The position numbers and the translations under genes are program-made. The notes beneath the pieces were generated by a model that saw nothing but the letters and a program-made list of their open reading frames with translations, was not told the DNA's origin and did no database searches. From positions 1 through 45,290 of the forward strand of contig JAUHZT010000008.1 in the NCBI GenBank assembly GCA_030425905.1: DNA of 45,290 nt, read 5' to 3'. Shown here in pieces: positions 7,727-16,746 of this stretch; position 1 is the stretch's first letter; every line of letters starts with the position of its first letter. This DNA is from Gammaproteobacteria bacterium. GTDB taxonomy: Bacteria > Pseudomonadota > Gammaproteobacteria > Steroidobacterales > Woeseiaceae.

Positions 7727-10108
7727 TTCCTCCCGTATCCGCAGTCGGCTACCTGCTCGTACATCGTTTACCTGGCTTTGCGCACCGGACGGCCAGTCGA
7801 CGCTGACCCGGTCAACGCGGGAGCAAGCTCCCAGCCCAAAGCTCAGACGCTGCGGCCCCTGGCTGAGATAGCCGGACCCCGAGACGTGGGTACGCCGTTG
7901 CACCCGGTCACCGCATTGCACCTCGACGACCGCGCCCACCCCGTCACGATTGCTCCTCTGCCCTTCCAGCTCCAGCTCGAGAAACTGGCCGACACCCTCA
8001 AGCTCGTTCCAGTAGACAAGCAATTTCGGATCATTGCGGCTCGCGACAACCAGGTCTTGTCGACCGTCGCCATCGAAATCAGCCGCGACAACACTGCGGC
8101 TATCCAGCACGAGGTCGGTGCCCGTGGTTGCGGCAACATCCCGAAATACGCCATCTCCAAAGTTCTGGAACAAGCGGTTTCGTTCATAGCCGGCGAAGGA
8201 ATACGACTCCTGCTGCAGCAAATAGGAAAAGTAACCGGTCGCATAGGAGACAGGAGGCACCCCGGTACTGATAGGTGCCAGTAAGTGGCGCCAGAATACC
8301 GGGTCGGTGTCTTGCCGGCGCAAATTCGAGTACATGCCATTGGTAACGTAAATATCGAGATCCGCGTCGTTGTCGTAGTCGAATAAGACGCTACCCCAGG
8401 CCCACTTCGCATCGCTGATTGCAGGTGACTCAACTTCCTGAAAGCCGCGGCCCGTTGCCACGAGCAAGGTATTGCCTTTCGCGAACCGACGCAGCTTGTC
8501 GCGGGCCGCATCATCGTCTGGAAAGTCGTCGCTGGCTGCGAGCCTTTTGCCCGCATGACTTATCATGTTGGATACGTAAAGGTCTTCGTGGCCGTCGCCG
8601 TTGAGGTCCCCCAGACTTACCGCCATGCCGTTTCCGTAATCGCTGCCGCCGGCCGTTGCTGTAACCTCCTCAAACCTTGCATCGCCCATATTGCGGAACA
8701 ACTGATTGGGCCCATAGTCGTTGACCACGTACAGATCCTGGTCGCCATCGTCGTCATAGTCGAACGACAAAGCCGCAAAACTCCAGCGATCGTTGCCGTC
8801 ATCGAGACCAGCCTCGACGGTCGTCATTCGGAACTGTCCGCTGCCACTATTCAGGAACAACTGGTTCTTGAAACCGCGATGGCTGTTAAAGTAATCAAGC
8901 ACTGGACTGCTTGCGAGGTCGCCGTAGTTGGCAACATAAAAGTCCAGCAAGCCATCGTTGTTGTAATCAGCAACCGTTGCGCCCGTCAGGCCGGTTGTCG
9001 ACATGCGGTCAAAATGCGATGCCGATGACACGTCGTTAAACTTGCCATCGCGATACTCCAGCAGGTACAGGCGCCGCGCTGTCAGAAGAAGCGCATCCTG
9101 ATCGCCATCATTATCCCAGTCGAAGAAATAGCCACTGCGCGCCTCGCGAACATTCGCTATGCCAGTTATCTCGCTGACGTTCGTGAAGGTCCGGCCGCCG
9201 TCATTTCTGTAAAGCGTCGCCGGGCCGAATTTCACTGGCGCAAACACGTCGAGGTCGCCGTCACTGTCAAAATCAACGACGCTTACGCCCTCGGCAAAGT
9301 AATCAACATAGGCGGTCAGAGGAACATCCGGAACGGCGGCCGGCTCACTCAGCGTTTGCATTTTGAAAAGTGTCGGCGAACGCAGCGATTCCATGCTCTT
9401 GACGTCAATTTCCTGAATTCGCCAATGCGCGTCCCCGGCTTCTTTTATAACTTCGATGCTCATATGGCCCTGGTCTTCATAGCCGATCTTGCCCGCCTTG
9501 CTCGAAGCGTGCGTACCGGTGAGCCGAAAAGGCATCTCGAGGCGCAAGCGGCGTCCGTCATCGAGTGCCGTAATACTGTCGACAAACTGCTCGGTGCGAA
9601 TCACCTGTCCGTACTGCTGCAGGCATTTCTTCCAGGAGTCAACGAACGCATTTCGATCCAGCCGCGGTTCGTCGCTCAGCTGCCAGCGCGACCAGGTCAG
9701 GGACCCGGCTTCTTCGTTCAGGAGACTTGAGCTCTGCAACTCGGTGCCGCGAAAATTTTCGGCAAACAACGATTCCGTTTGGTCGGCGACAAACTCGCGG
9801 CCATGCAGAGCGCCAAAGAACAACGTGAGCATTGGTTCAAGCTCGCGCAATAGTATTTCGCTGGGCCACTGTAGCTGATCGACCTGCCCTGCCCTTGTGC
9901 GCCATTCAAGTTGTTTGTCGTTGGGGTAGCTACGGCGTGAGTTGGCCGCAAACGCATCGAACAGGGTTTCCACCGCCAGGGCATCACTATTGCCCGGCGG
10001 CTCGCTGTGGGCGGCTACAGGCGCTATCGCCGTCAGTACCGCCGTGCCTAGTGCCAGCCTTTTGCGCAAGCCTTCAGACACCGGACTTATGTAAGGTCGC
10101 AGTCGCAT
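7724..10108 (-). CDS. CRTAC1-family protein: FG-GAP/VCBS repeats with ASPIC/UnbV domain
   Basis: This 794-residue exported protein has a signal peptide (cut near AHS-E). Residues about 40-265 form an N-terminal domain I do not recognise. Residues about 285-690 carry a run of FG-GAP/VCBS repeats with Ca-binding Asp motifs (DFDSDGDLDVF, DWDNDGDQDAL, DYNNDGLLDFY, DLNGDGHEDLY, DFDGDGRQDLV), a beta-propeller. The last 100 residues are an ASPIC/UnbV domain (NRDGVGAVVEV, SGSGYLSQGP). CRTAC1 proteins are extracellular or periplasmic and their exact role is poorly known; they often sit beside di-heme peroxidases and TonB receptors. Here the start is only 43 bases from the divergent di-heme peroxidase gene, suggesting a shared promoter region. 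Confidence 0.88.
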   Translation of the reverse strand: MRLRPYISPVSEGLRKRLALGTAVLTAIAPVAAHSEPPGNSDALAVETLFDAFAANSRRSYPNDKQLEWRTRAGQVDQLQWPSEILLRELEPMLTLFFGALHGREFVADQTESLFAENFRGTELQSSSLLNEEAGSLTWSRWQLSDEPRLDRNAFVDSWKKCLQQYGQVIRTEQFVDSITALDDGRRLRLEMPFRLTGTHASSKAGKIGYEDQGHMSIEVIKEAGDAHWRIQEIDVKSMESLRSPTLFKMQTLSEPAAVPDVPLTAYVDYFAEGVSVVDFDSDGDLDVFAPVKFGPATLYRNDGGRTFTNVSEITGIANVREARSGYFFDWDNDGDQDALLLTARRLYLLEYRDGKFNDVSSASHFDRMSTTGLTGATVADYNNDGLLDFYVANYGDLASSPVLDYFNSHRGFKNQLFLNSGSGQFRMTTVEAGLDDGNDRWSFAALSFDYDDDGDQDLYVVNDYGPNQLFRNMGDARFEEVTATAGGSDYGNGMAVSLGDLNGDGHEDLYVSNMISHAGKRLAASDDFPDDDAARDKLRRFAKGNTLLVATGRGFQEVESPAISDAKWAWGSVLFDYDNDADLDIYVTNGMYSNLRRQDTDPVFWRHLLAPISTGVPPVSYATGYFSYLLQQESYSFAGYERNRLFQNFGDGVFRDVAATTGTDLVLDSRSVVAADFDGDGRQDLVVASRNDPKLLVYWNELEGVGQFLELELEGQRSNRDGVGAVVEVQCGDRVQRRTHVSGSGYLSQGPQRLSFGLGACSRVDRVSVDWPSGAQSQVNDVRAGSRLRIREE

Positions 10109-10151
10109 TTGTTGTATTGAGAATCCTGCTCAACTCTCGCATTATTGCAGC

Positions 10152-11504
10152 ATGTTAACCGATTGCGCCGTGCCCGATCCAAGACACGTGCTGCTGGCGT
10201 TGGCCCTGGCTATGTCGACGCAAGCGGCAGGAGCCGATCTGCGGCCTTTGCAGGATAACGACTACTACTACGCCGGGCAGCCGGATACCCGGCAGGTAGA
10301 ACTGGGACGTTTCCTGTTCTATGACAAGCTTCTGAGCGGCAATCGCAACATTTCCTGCGCTACCTGCCACCATCCGGCACATAACACGGGTGATGGATTG
10401 CAATTGTCATTGGGGGAAGGCGGTGCAGGCCTCGGTGACCAGCGCAGCGCGGGCTTGGGTACCAGTGCCGCGGTCATGCGCGTTGGTCGCAATGCGCAAC
10501 CTCTCTTTAACCTCGGCGCACGCCAATTCAGCGTGCTGTTTCACGATGGTCGCGTTGAACTCGACCCTGCCAACCAAGAACGCATGCTCACGCCGGTCGG
10601 TACAGGGCTCCCGAACGGCCTCGATAACCTGTTGGCCGCACAGGCGTTATTCCCTGTGCTGGCGATTGACGAAATGGCGGGGCATCGTGGCCGCAATGAC
10701 ATCGCCGATGCGGTCAATGTTGAAGACCCGTTCGCAGCCTGGCGCATCATTGAAGCGCGTATTCGCTCGATACCGGAGTATGTTGAACTCATGGTGGATG
10801 CCTACCCGCACATCAATACAGCGGAAGATATCGACATAGTGGCTGTCGCCAACGCAATCGCCGCCTTTACCACTGTCGAATGGCGCGCCGACAATAGCCG
10901 TTTCGATGCCTATCTGCGCGGCGACTCTGGAGCGTTGAATGCTGAAGAACGCCGCGGCATGACATTATTTTACGGCGCTGCGGGTTGCGCCGATTGTCAC
11001 GCCGGAGTCCTGCAGTCGGACATGCAGTTCCACGCCATTGCCATGCCGCAGATCGGTCCTGGCAAGGGCCACGGTTTCGATGGCCGCGAAGACTTCGGAC
11101 GGGAGAACGTCACGGGTAATCCGGCGGATCGCTACCGCTTCCGGACGCCCTCTCTACGCAACGTTGAGCACAGCGGACCCTGGGGCCATAGCGGCGCCTA
11201 CAATTCGCTCCGCGAGGTGGTGCAGCATCACCTGGACCCTGTCAGCTCTTTGCACAATTATGCCGTACCCGAGAATATCGCCCCTGCCCGGCCTGATCTG
11301 ATCGCCAAAGATTTTCTTGTGCAGAACAATCCTTTGCGCCGCGAGGCCATTGCCAGCAGGAACGAACTCGACAGCCAGTCACTTGACGAAGCCGATCTGG
11401 ATGCATTGCTGGCCTTTCTGCGCGCCCTGACAGACGAGGACAGCCTGGCGACGGCCGGCGGGGTGCCAGCGCGAGTGCCGAGCGGTCTGCCAGTAGAAGA
11501 CTAG
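10152..11504 (+). CDS. Di-heme cytochrome c peroxidase/MauG-family protein
   Basis: The 450-residue periplasmic protein has two c-type heme motifs, CATCH (C69, C72, H73) and CADCH (C279, C282, H283). Other family marks are GRFLFYDKLLSG near residue 52 and YRFRTPSLRNVEHSGPWGHSGAY, where typical peroxidases have FRTPSLRNV...PYMHDG. Members reduce peroxide or, like MauG and MbnH, oxidise residues of a partner protein. Which of these applies cannot be told from sequence by eye. The N-terminus before LLALALA is unusual for a signal peptide and no clear ribosome site precedes 10152, so the start may be slightly wrong. It is divergent from the CRTAC1 gene and convergent with the TonB receptor. Confidence 0.85.
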   Translation: MLTDCAVPDPRHVLLALALAMSTQAAGADLRPLQDNDYYYAGQPDTRQVELGRFLFYDKLLSGNRNISCATCHHPAHNTGDGLQLSLGEGGAGLGDQRSAGLGTSAAVMRVGRNAQPLFNLGARQFSVLFHDGRVELDPANQERMLTPVGTGLPNGLDNLLAAQALFPVLAIDEMAGHRGRNDIADAVNVEDPFAAWRIIEARIRSIPEYVELMVDAYPHINTAEDIDIVAVANAIAAFTTVEWRADNSRFDAYLRGDSGALNAEERRGMTLFYGAAGCADCHAGVLQSDMQFHAIAMPQIGPGKGHGFDGREDFGRENVTGNPADRYRFRTPSLRNVEHSGPWGHSGAYNSLREVVQHHLDPVSSLHNYAVPENIAPARPDLIAKDFLVQNNPLRREAIASRNELDSQSLDEADLDALLAFLRALTDEDSLATAGGVPARVPSGLPVED

Positions 11505-11548
11505 GCAGACAGACCTGCCTGCTGAATATCACAGGCCGAAATCAGTGC

Positions 11549-13687
11549 CTATGGCGTCCAAAGCAATGTGAGTACCAGGTTCCGTCCCGGTTCATTCACA
11601 CCGGAACCATGAATTCGGTAGTCCTCATCAAAGACATTTTCAACGGCGGCGGACAGCGAGAGAGCCTCGCTTACCTGCCAGCCACTGCGCAATCCGAATA
11701 CGGCAAACGCAGGCGTACCGCCCGGCGGAATTCGATCGGTGTCACCTGCGTCACGCGTCGACAGCCGGTCTTGCTTGTCTGACCAGGCAACCCGCGCCTC
11801 CACCCACCAGCGCGCAGTCTCAGGATTCCAGCGCAAACCCGCGAGCGCGGTTAGCGGCATCAAGCGGTCAATGGGTTCACGCACGCGTTCAGGAGAGGAT
11901 GTCGGATACGTATCGACCTCGCCGTCCATCCACGTGAGATTACCGAAAACCGACCACTCTGCACTAATCAGGTAGCGTGTCTGAAACTCGGCGCCGCGTA
12001 CAAAGCCATCGCCGGAATTTCGTTTGGTAATTTCAACCAAACCACCCACATCACGGCCGGTCGGTGTGCGAATAACCATGTCCTTGATGTCCGTATAGTA
12101 CGCCGCAATCTGGGTGCTCCAGCGGTCGCCATCGTGTTTGAGACCAAACTCGTAGGTCAGAAATTCTTCAGACTCAAGGCTGGATACCGGGATCTCGAAC
12201 TCGTTGCTGCGCGCCGTATCAAAGCGCGTCAGGTCGGAGAGATTGGGCGCCCGGAATCCTTGCGAGACACCGCCAAACAAAGTGCTTTGCCCCGCCGTGT
12301 CCAGGCGGTGGTTGAATCGCGCACTCAGCGTTGTCGCACTCCAGTCGTCCTTGATCTGTATCGGCAACCCTGTATCCGGGTCCTGGACGACCCTTGCATC
12401 GGCCTCAGTCTCTGTAAATCGCAGGCCCAGCGTAACGTCAGTTCGCGCACCGAACTCGAATTGGTCCTGCACAAACGCTGCCGCCGTCAGGTATGTCGCA
12501 TCGTCGGCGACCGGCCCCTGGATACTGATGCTGCGCAACGAGCCATCAGCATTGTAGTCTCGCCGGTAGGAATCGACATCGTCGTGATAAAACTCGGCCC
12601 CCATCGTCAAAGCGCCCACGCGACTGGGTACCGTCATTTGGGCGAACAATCCGGTGGTTCCGATGCTGGTTCCCTGTATGTCCGTCCTCAAATTGGCGCG
12701 GAGACGATTACGTTCCTCACTCTGGTCGTGGTAGGAAAGACTGACGATCAGTTCTTCCATCCAGCCCGTCAGGTCTGTTGCGTGGTATTGCAGGTAGCTG
12801 AGCGTGCGGTCCTGCGACAGCGAACGGCGTAACTCGTCGCCCGTCGTTGTCCCTTCCCACGAGGTGCCAAATACAGTCTTGTGCACGCGCCAGGCATCGT
12901 CCTGATTCACACTCTGTACCGCCAAACGTAGTTGCTGATTCTCGCTAATATCAAAGTGCAGCTTGAATTCGTAATCGCGTTCATCGTAGCCGGTCATCGG
13001 TTGTGTACCAAGTTCCTTACCGCCTTCCAGGTCGCCAAAGTCTTTCACTGACACCGCCGCCATGACATCGAAGCGATCGCCGGCATAACCGACTTCCGGG
13101 CGCAGGACCCACGAGTTTTCGGCCGATGCTGCACGCGCGTACATACGCCAGTGCATCCCCTCGTTCCAGCGGCCATCGCGGTAGCTACGGCTGATCGCAT
13201 TCACAGTACCGCCAATAGCGTCGCTGCCGTACAGGACAGAGGTTGGCCCTTTGACCAACTCTAGCCGGTGTGCACTTAGAGCATCGACTGTATTCCAGTA
13301 TTGATTCGGACCTTCACGAAACGTGGAATTATTGAGCCGAATGCCATCGATGAGAAACAGTGTACGCAGGCCAGTGAAGCCGCGAATGAATGGCGAACCC
13401 TGACCGTGTGCTGTCTTTTGGATCATTACGCCCGGCAAATCACGCAGCGCATCGGGTACCGTTCTGACCTGCCGCTCTACCTGTAACTCCTGCATATCAC
13501 GCACGTTAATCATGTACGGCTGGCTTAAGGCGTTCTCGGCACGGCGTGATGCCGTCACAACAATTTCTTCAATATCGTAGCTTGCTGCGTTTGCATGGGC
13601 TGCAGACACAACAAACCCGCACAAGCCATTAACAGCAAGCGCTCCCACGACACTCGTGCATCGCGCCAATCTCAGTTTGTTTTTCAT
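11549..13687 (-). CDS. TonB-dependent outer-membrane receptor, last gene of the radical SAM operon
   Basis: The 712 residues begin with a signal peptide (cut near AHA-N) and a TonB-box-like IEEIVVTAS. The plug domain follows (about 45-165: LRDLPGVMIQK, PFIRGF, LFLIDGIRLNN, ELVKGPTSVLYGSDAIGG), then a beta-barrel ending in the aromatic-rich strand NLVLTLLWTP. These receptors take up scarce ligands such as metal chelates, cobalamin or glycans; the ligand here is unknown. The start codon is 2 bases after the stop of the YdjY gene (TAATAATG), so receptor, YdjY protein, methyltransferase and radical SAM enzyme are one operon. This suggests the receptor imports the substrate or product of those enzymes. 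Confidence 0.92.
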   Translation of the reverse strand: MKNKLRLARCTSVVGALAVNGLCGFVVSAAHANAASYDIEEIVVTASRRAENALSQPYMINVRDMQELQVERQVRTVPDALRDLPGVMIQKTAHGQGSPFIRGFTGLRTLFLIDGIRLNNSTFREGPNQYWNTVDALSAHRLELVKGPTSVLYGSDAIGGTVNAISRSYRDGRWNEGMHWRMYARAASAENSWVLRPEVGYAGDRFDVMAAVSVKDFGDLEGGKELGTQPMTGYDERDYEFKLHFDISENQQLRLAVQSVNQDDAWRVHKTVFGTSWEGTTTGDELRRSLSQDRTLSYLQYHATDLTGWMEELIVSLSYHDQSEERNRLRANLRTDIQGTSIGTTGLFAQMTVPSRVGALTMGAEFYHDDVDSYRRDYNADGSLRSISIQGPVADDATYLTAAAFVQDQFEFGARTDVTLGLRFTETEADARVVQDPDTGLPIQIKDDWSATTLSARFNHRLDTAGQSTLFGGVSQGFRAPNLSDLTRFDTARSNEFEIPVSSLESEEFLTYEFGLKHDGDRWSTQIAAYYTDIKDMVIRTPTGRDVGGLVEITKRNSGDGFVRGAEFQTRYLISAEWSVFGNLTWMDGEVDTYPTSSPERVREPIDRLMPLTALAGLRWNPETARWWVEARVAWSDKQDRLSTRDAGDTDRIPPGGTPAFAVFGLRSGWQVSEALSLSAAVENVFDEDYRIHGSGVNEPGRNLVLTLLWTP

Positions 13688-13689
13688 TA

Positions 13690-14430
13690 TTATTCTCTGG
13701 GTTCTATTGGTTTGCTGGCTTCCCCACGTTTGTCTTGCTGGTTTAAAGAAACACTGACTGTCACCGTGGCCCCTACAGGCGGCAGCAGCACCCCGTTTCC
13801 GGTGATCGAGCCGTACTTGCCGACGCCGATCCCCGAATGATGATCAATGATGGCGAACGGGTCGTGCACGAAGCTGATCACAGAACCGATCGTCTCCGCC
13901 ATGAATTGTCCGTTCGCTTCTGTAACCGACCCGGTATACACCCACTCGTCGCTCGTAATGGGCTTGCGGTCGAACATCAATGCCTCGCTGGCCGTGATCG
14001 ACACTGAGCGGAATTCATCTGACCAGTCGATACGTATATCGACGGCAGGCCCCTCGGCCGGGCGCTCATCGAACTGGTAGCGAGGCTTGACGCTGCGCGC
14101 GTCATCAAGACCAATCAGGATACTCGCCAGCTGGAACTGGGTTGCGGTGGCGTCAAGCTCCAGCAAGCTCTCGTACTCTTTCGCGCCACCTCTTGCGACC
14201 GCAAAATATTCAAGTGGGTCGGTTGTATGTGCAACGCGCGCCGGCAGCGAGAATCGCCGCGCCGCTTTGTCGACAATGACGTTTCCAATCCTGAACTTCT
14301 CATTACCCAGTTTTTCAATACCGAGTTCTGCGTTGGGCGGCGGCTGTACCTTGGGCGATTCTGCCATCGCCGGCTGCACGCCTGCCAGCCACGACAACAA
14401 GAGGGTAGCCGCGAACACCTTGCCACTCAT
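13690..14430 (-). CDS. Exported YdjY-domain protein
   Basis: The product has 246 residues with a signal peptide (cut near AMA-E, residue 23). Residues about 45-200 resemble the YdjY domain: SLPARVAHTTDPLEYFAVA, GGAKEYESLLELDA, LASILIGLD, then DEWVYTGS and SVISFVHDPFAIID. The domain is of unknown function. The C-terminal 40 residues are rich in Gly, Pro and Val and end hydrophilic. The start overlaps the methyltransferase stop (ATGA, 4 bases) and the stop is 2 bases before the TonB receptor start, so the gene is tightly coupled on both sides. A periplasmic helper or substrate-binding role in that operon is inference. Confidence 0.75.
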   Translation of the reverse strand: MSGKVFAATLLLSWLAGVQPAMAESPKVQPPPNAELGIEKLGNEKFRIGNVIVDKAARRFSLPARVAHTTDPLEYFAVARGGAKEYESLLELDATATQFQLASILIGLDDARSVKPRYQFDERPAEGPAVDIRIDWSDEFRSVSITASEALMFDRKPITSDEWVYTGSVTEANGQFMAETIGSVISFVHDPFAIIDHHSGIGVGKYGSITGNGVLLPPVGATVTVSVSLNQQDKRGEASKPIEPRE

Positions 14431-15452
14431 GGTTTAATACCTGTCACGACGCGATGCGGCATTGGCGGCGGAAACGCACAGGTCGTTACATCCTCCAAAC
14501 CACTTGCCTCCATCCACGCGCTGACGTCGGCATCCGCATGTACGCAACCGTCGTCGGCGGTGAGCATCATCGTAATGCCAAACAAGGCCGAGAACTCAGG
14601 CGTCGTGCCATCGGCGTCGGCGAAAACATCGTTGACAATCACTATCCCACCCGGCTCCAGGCAGTTTGTGGCTTTTTCGATAAGTCGCTGACAATTTTCC
14701 GCGCTTTCGCGGTGGAACATGCCCGACATCAACACGGCGTCATAGCCTGAACCAAACTCAGTCTCGTGATAGTTGCCACGAATCATGGAAACGCGATCAT
14801 CAGCAGCCGTAGCCTTGAGTATCTCTTCGGCCACATCCGCGACGCCCGGTAGCTCCAGCACTTCGGCCTGCAAACCTCCGTAGCGCGCTGTCAGCATCGC
14901 TGAAAACGTGCCGGGCCCGCCACCTACGTCGAGCAACTTCTTGCGTCCACTCAGGTCGACGACGTCCGGCAACGCGCGTCCGATCGCCATCGCCCGGTCG
15001 TGCATGCTGTAGACAAAATGCCGCGTCTGTTCCTTGTTGTTGCCAAGGTAGGTGGTTGCCGCCTTCGCTGGTTGCCCACTGCGCAGCGCCTGCTCCAGGT
15101 CACCCCAGGTTGCATAAATGTCGTCCATGAAACTCATGGAGTTTTGCATGGAAGCGGGACTGTTCGTTGTCAGGAAGACTTCGCTGACGCGCGCATTTGA
15201 GAAAAGCCCGTCACTCTTTTCGCACAGGCCGAGCCCGACACAGGCGTTCAGAAAAAGACCTGTCATGCGTGGGTCAAGTGACATCTTTTCGGCGATGTCG
15301 GATGCCCTCAGTGGCCCGCTGGAAAGCACATCGAACAAGCCCAGCCTGTTGGCCGTTAAGAGTGTCTGCGAGCCCCAGTACGCCGTACTCAGGGAGATCA
15401 GCTTGCTGGGGTCTATCGGCGGCAACGACATACTTGCTGGTTTACTGGCCAT
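14427..15452 (-). CDS. SAM-dependent O-methyltransferase (class I, acetylserotonin OMT-like)
   Basis: The 341-residue cytoplasmic enzyme has an N-terminal winged-helix dimerisation domain (about 15-110: TANRLGLFDVLSSGPLRASDIA) and a C-terminal class I methyltransferase fold. Motif I is LLDVGGGPGTFS near residue 170 and an acidic residue follows at LELP. The family usually has a His-Asp catalytic base in LHDW; here the corresponding place reads MFHRESAENC, which keeps the His but changes its surroundings. Small aromatic or polyketide hydroxyls are typical acceptors. The start overlaps the upstream radical SAM gene by 11 bases and the stop overlaps the YdjY gene by 4, so the enzymes are made together and probably modify one molecule in sequence. 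Confidence 0.82.
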   Translation of the reverse strand: MASKPASMSLPPIDPSKLISLSTAYWGSQTLLTANRLGLFDVLSSGPLRASDIAEKMSLDPRMTGLFLNACVGLGLCEKSDGLFSNARVSEVFLTTNSPASMQNSMSFMDDIYATWGDLEQALRSGQPAKAATTYLGNNKEQTRHFVYSMHDRAMAIGRALPDVVDLSGRKKLLDVGGGPGTFSAMLTARYGGLQAEVLELPGVADVAEEILKATAADDRVSMIRGNYHETEFGSGYDAVLMSGMFHRESAENCQRLIEKATNCLEPGGIVIVNDVFADADGTTPEFSALFGITMMLTADDGCVHADADVSAWMEASGLEDVTTCAFPPPMPHRVVTGIKP

Positions 15453-16698
15453 TGCTTACCTGCCCTTCGGTCTGCCGATCCATATCGCACTCAAGCTGCA
15501 TGTAGGCGCAGCGGTTGCACATAAAGCCGTCCCAGACACTGAGTTCGTGCTGGCGCCGGATATCGCGGTAGCTAAGCGCGAGATGTTCAAAATAGCTGCG
15601 TAGCCGACTTTGGTAATCTGATCGGTCTTTGCCACCCGTGGGGTAATACAAGGAATAAATGGGGATGATTCCACGTGAGCATAAATCCTGCACGCCTTGC
15701 ACAGCCAGATCGGCGGCCTCCTCCCATTCCATGTCGTACTCCGGCTCCAGTTCGATGCCCGCAACCATTGCAGAGTAGACCCGCCCGCGGCCCCAGAGCT
15801 CAACCGCTCTTTCCAGGGATTTAATCCAGCGATCATAGCCCACGTAGTTGTTCTTGCCGGGGCAAACGCGCGCAAACAATGCCTCGGACCACACCTCCAG
15901 ATTGAAGCAAACAGCATCCACAAGTTGCTCATCATAGAACTGCTGCAGGATTTCATCGGGGAGTGCGCCGGAGCCGAGCGTGACGCTGATCTTACCGGGG
16001 TTGTTCGCCTGTACCGCGCGTGCGAGTTGCAGGAAGCGCTGACCTTCCTGTTCGTAGTCGGTCAGAGAGCCACCCACAAGATAGATATGATTGATCTCGG
16101 TTTCGCCGGTGACCGCATCCATCGCCTCGTGCATGCGCTTTATCGTCAATTCAGGTATCGCTACTTGTCCCGCGACCTGCCCGAGGTGTGCCGTGCGCTT
16201 GTCCGGCGCCCCGTAAGAGCAAAACGTGCAGCGCATCGACTTGCCGTCGACCTTGTTCAGGAAGTACTCACAGCCCGGTGCAACATTGATGACCATCATG
16301 TCGCCATGCGTGCTTACGCCAGCCTGCGCAATAGGAAAGCCATCGCTCGTCTGTTGTTGCAACCAGTCGTGCAGTGGTTCAAAACGGATCGCGACCGGAT
16401 CATCGCGCCGCTCATCATGCACCAGCTTGTAACCCTCTTGCCGGTTGCCAACTACCGACCAGGGAGAGTCACCGTTGCCAAGTACACGAATCAGTGTATC
16501 GTCCTCGGTGTTGATCAGGTAAGGAATGCTGGCCTTGCCGGTTCCGGTAGGATCGTGTTCTCCTGCCTTGAATCGGTAAGGAAAATAGTTGGGGAGCGAA
16601 TGTTCCGCTGCGGCACCAAGCGCATCACTATAGCGAATACCCTCAAACATGACGGTAGTCTTTAATGCCGGCGAGCCGGCTAGTTTTGCCATTGGCAT
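15442..16698 (-). CDS. Radical SAM enzyme with atypical CX13CX2C motif
   Basis: The protein has 418 residues. The candidate [4Fe-4S]/SAM cysteines are C143, C157 and C160 (APGCEYF, then RCTFCSYG), a CX13CX2C spacing instead of the usual CX3CX2C. They are followed by radical SAM barrel features: IYLVGGSLTD, a GG(S) motif near residue 209, and ISVTLGSGALP. A second cluster, C394-X2-C397-X6-C404 (CNRCAYMQLEC), near the C-terminus may bind an auxiliary Fe-S cluster. The reaction is unknown. It heads the four-gene operon with the methyltransferase, YdjY protein and TonB receptor and is divergent from the VTT gene across only 48 bases. ATG codons at residues 1 and 3 are both possible starts. Confidence 0.8.
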   Translation of the reverse strand: MPMAKLAGSPALKTTVMFEGIRYSDALGAAAEHSLPNYFPYRFKAGEHDPTGTGKASIPYLINTEDDTLIRVLGNGDSPWSVVGNRQEGYKLVHDERRDDPVAIRFEPLHDWLQQQTSDGFPIAQAGVSTHGDMMVINVAPGCEYFLNKVDGKSMRCTFCSYGAPDKRTAHLGQVAGQVAIPELTIKRMHEAMDAVTGETEINHIYLVGGSLTDYEQEGQRFLQLARAVQANNPGKISVTLGSGALPDEILQQFYDEQLVDAVCFNLEVWSEALFARVCPGKNNYVGYDRWIKSLERAVELWGRGRVYSAMVAGIELEPEYDMEWEEAADLAVQGVQDLCSRGIIPIYSLYYPTGGKDRSDYQSRLRSYFEHLALSYRDIRRQHELSVWDGFMCNRCAYMQLECDMDRQTEGQVSNGQ

Positions 16699-16746
16699 TT
16701 TAGTCAGTCCCTGCTATTTATTATTTGTAATGGGACGAGGATCAGA

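Noticed and set aside
7724-16698. Methanobactin-type copper system (TonB receptor plus di-heme enzyme)
   Set aside because: No MbnB, MbnC, precursor peptide or MbnP-like gene is present; a radical SAM and a methyltransferase take their place.
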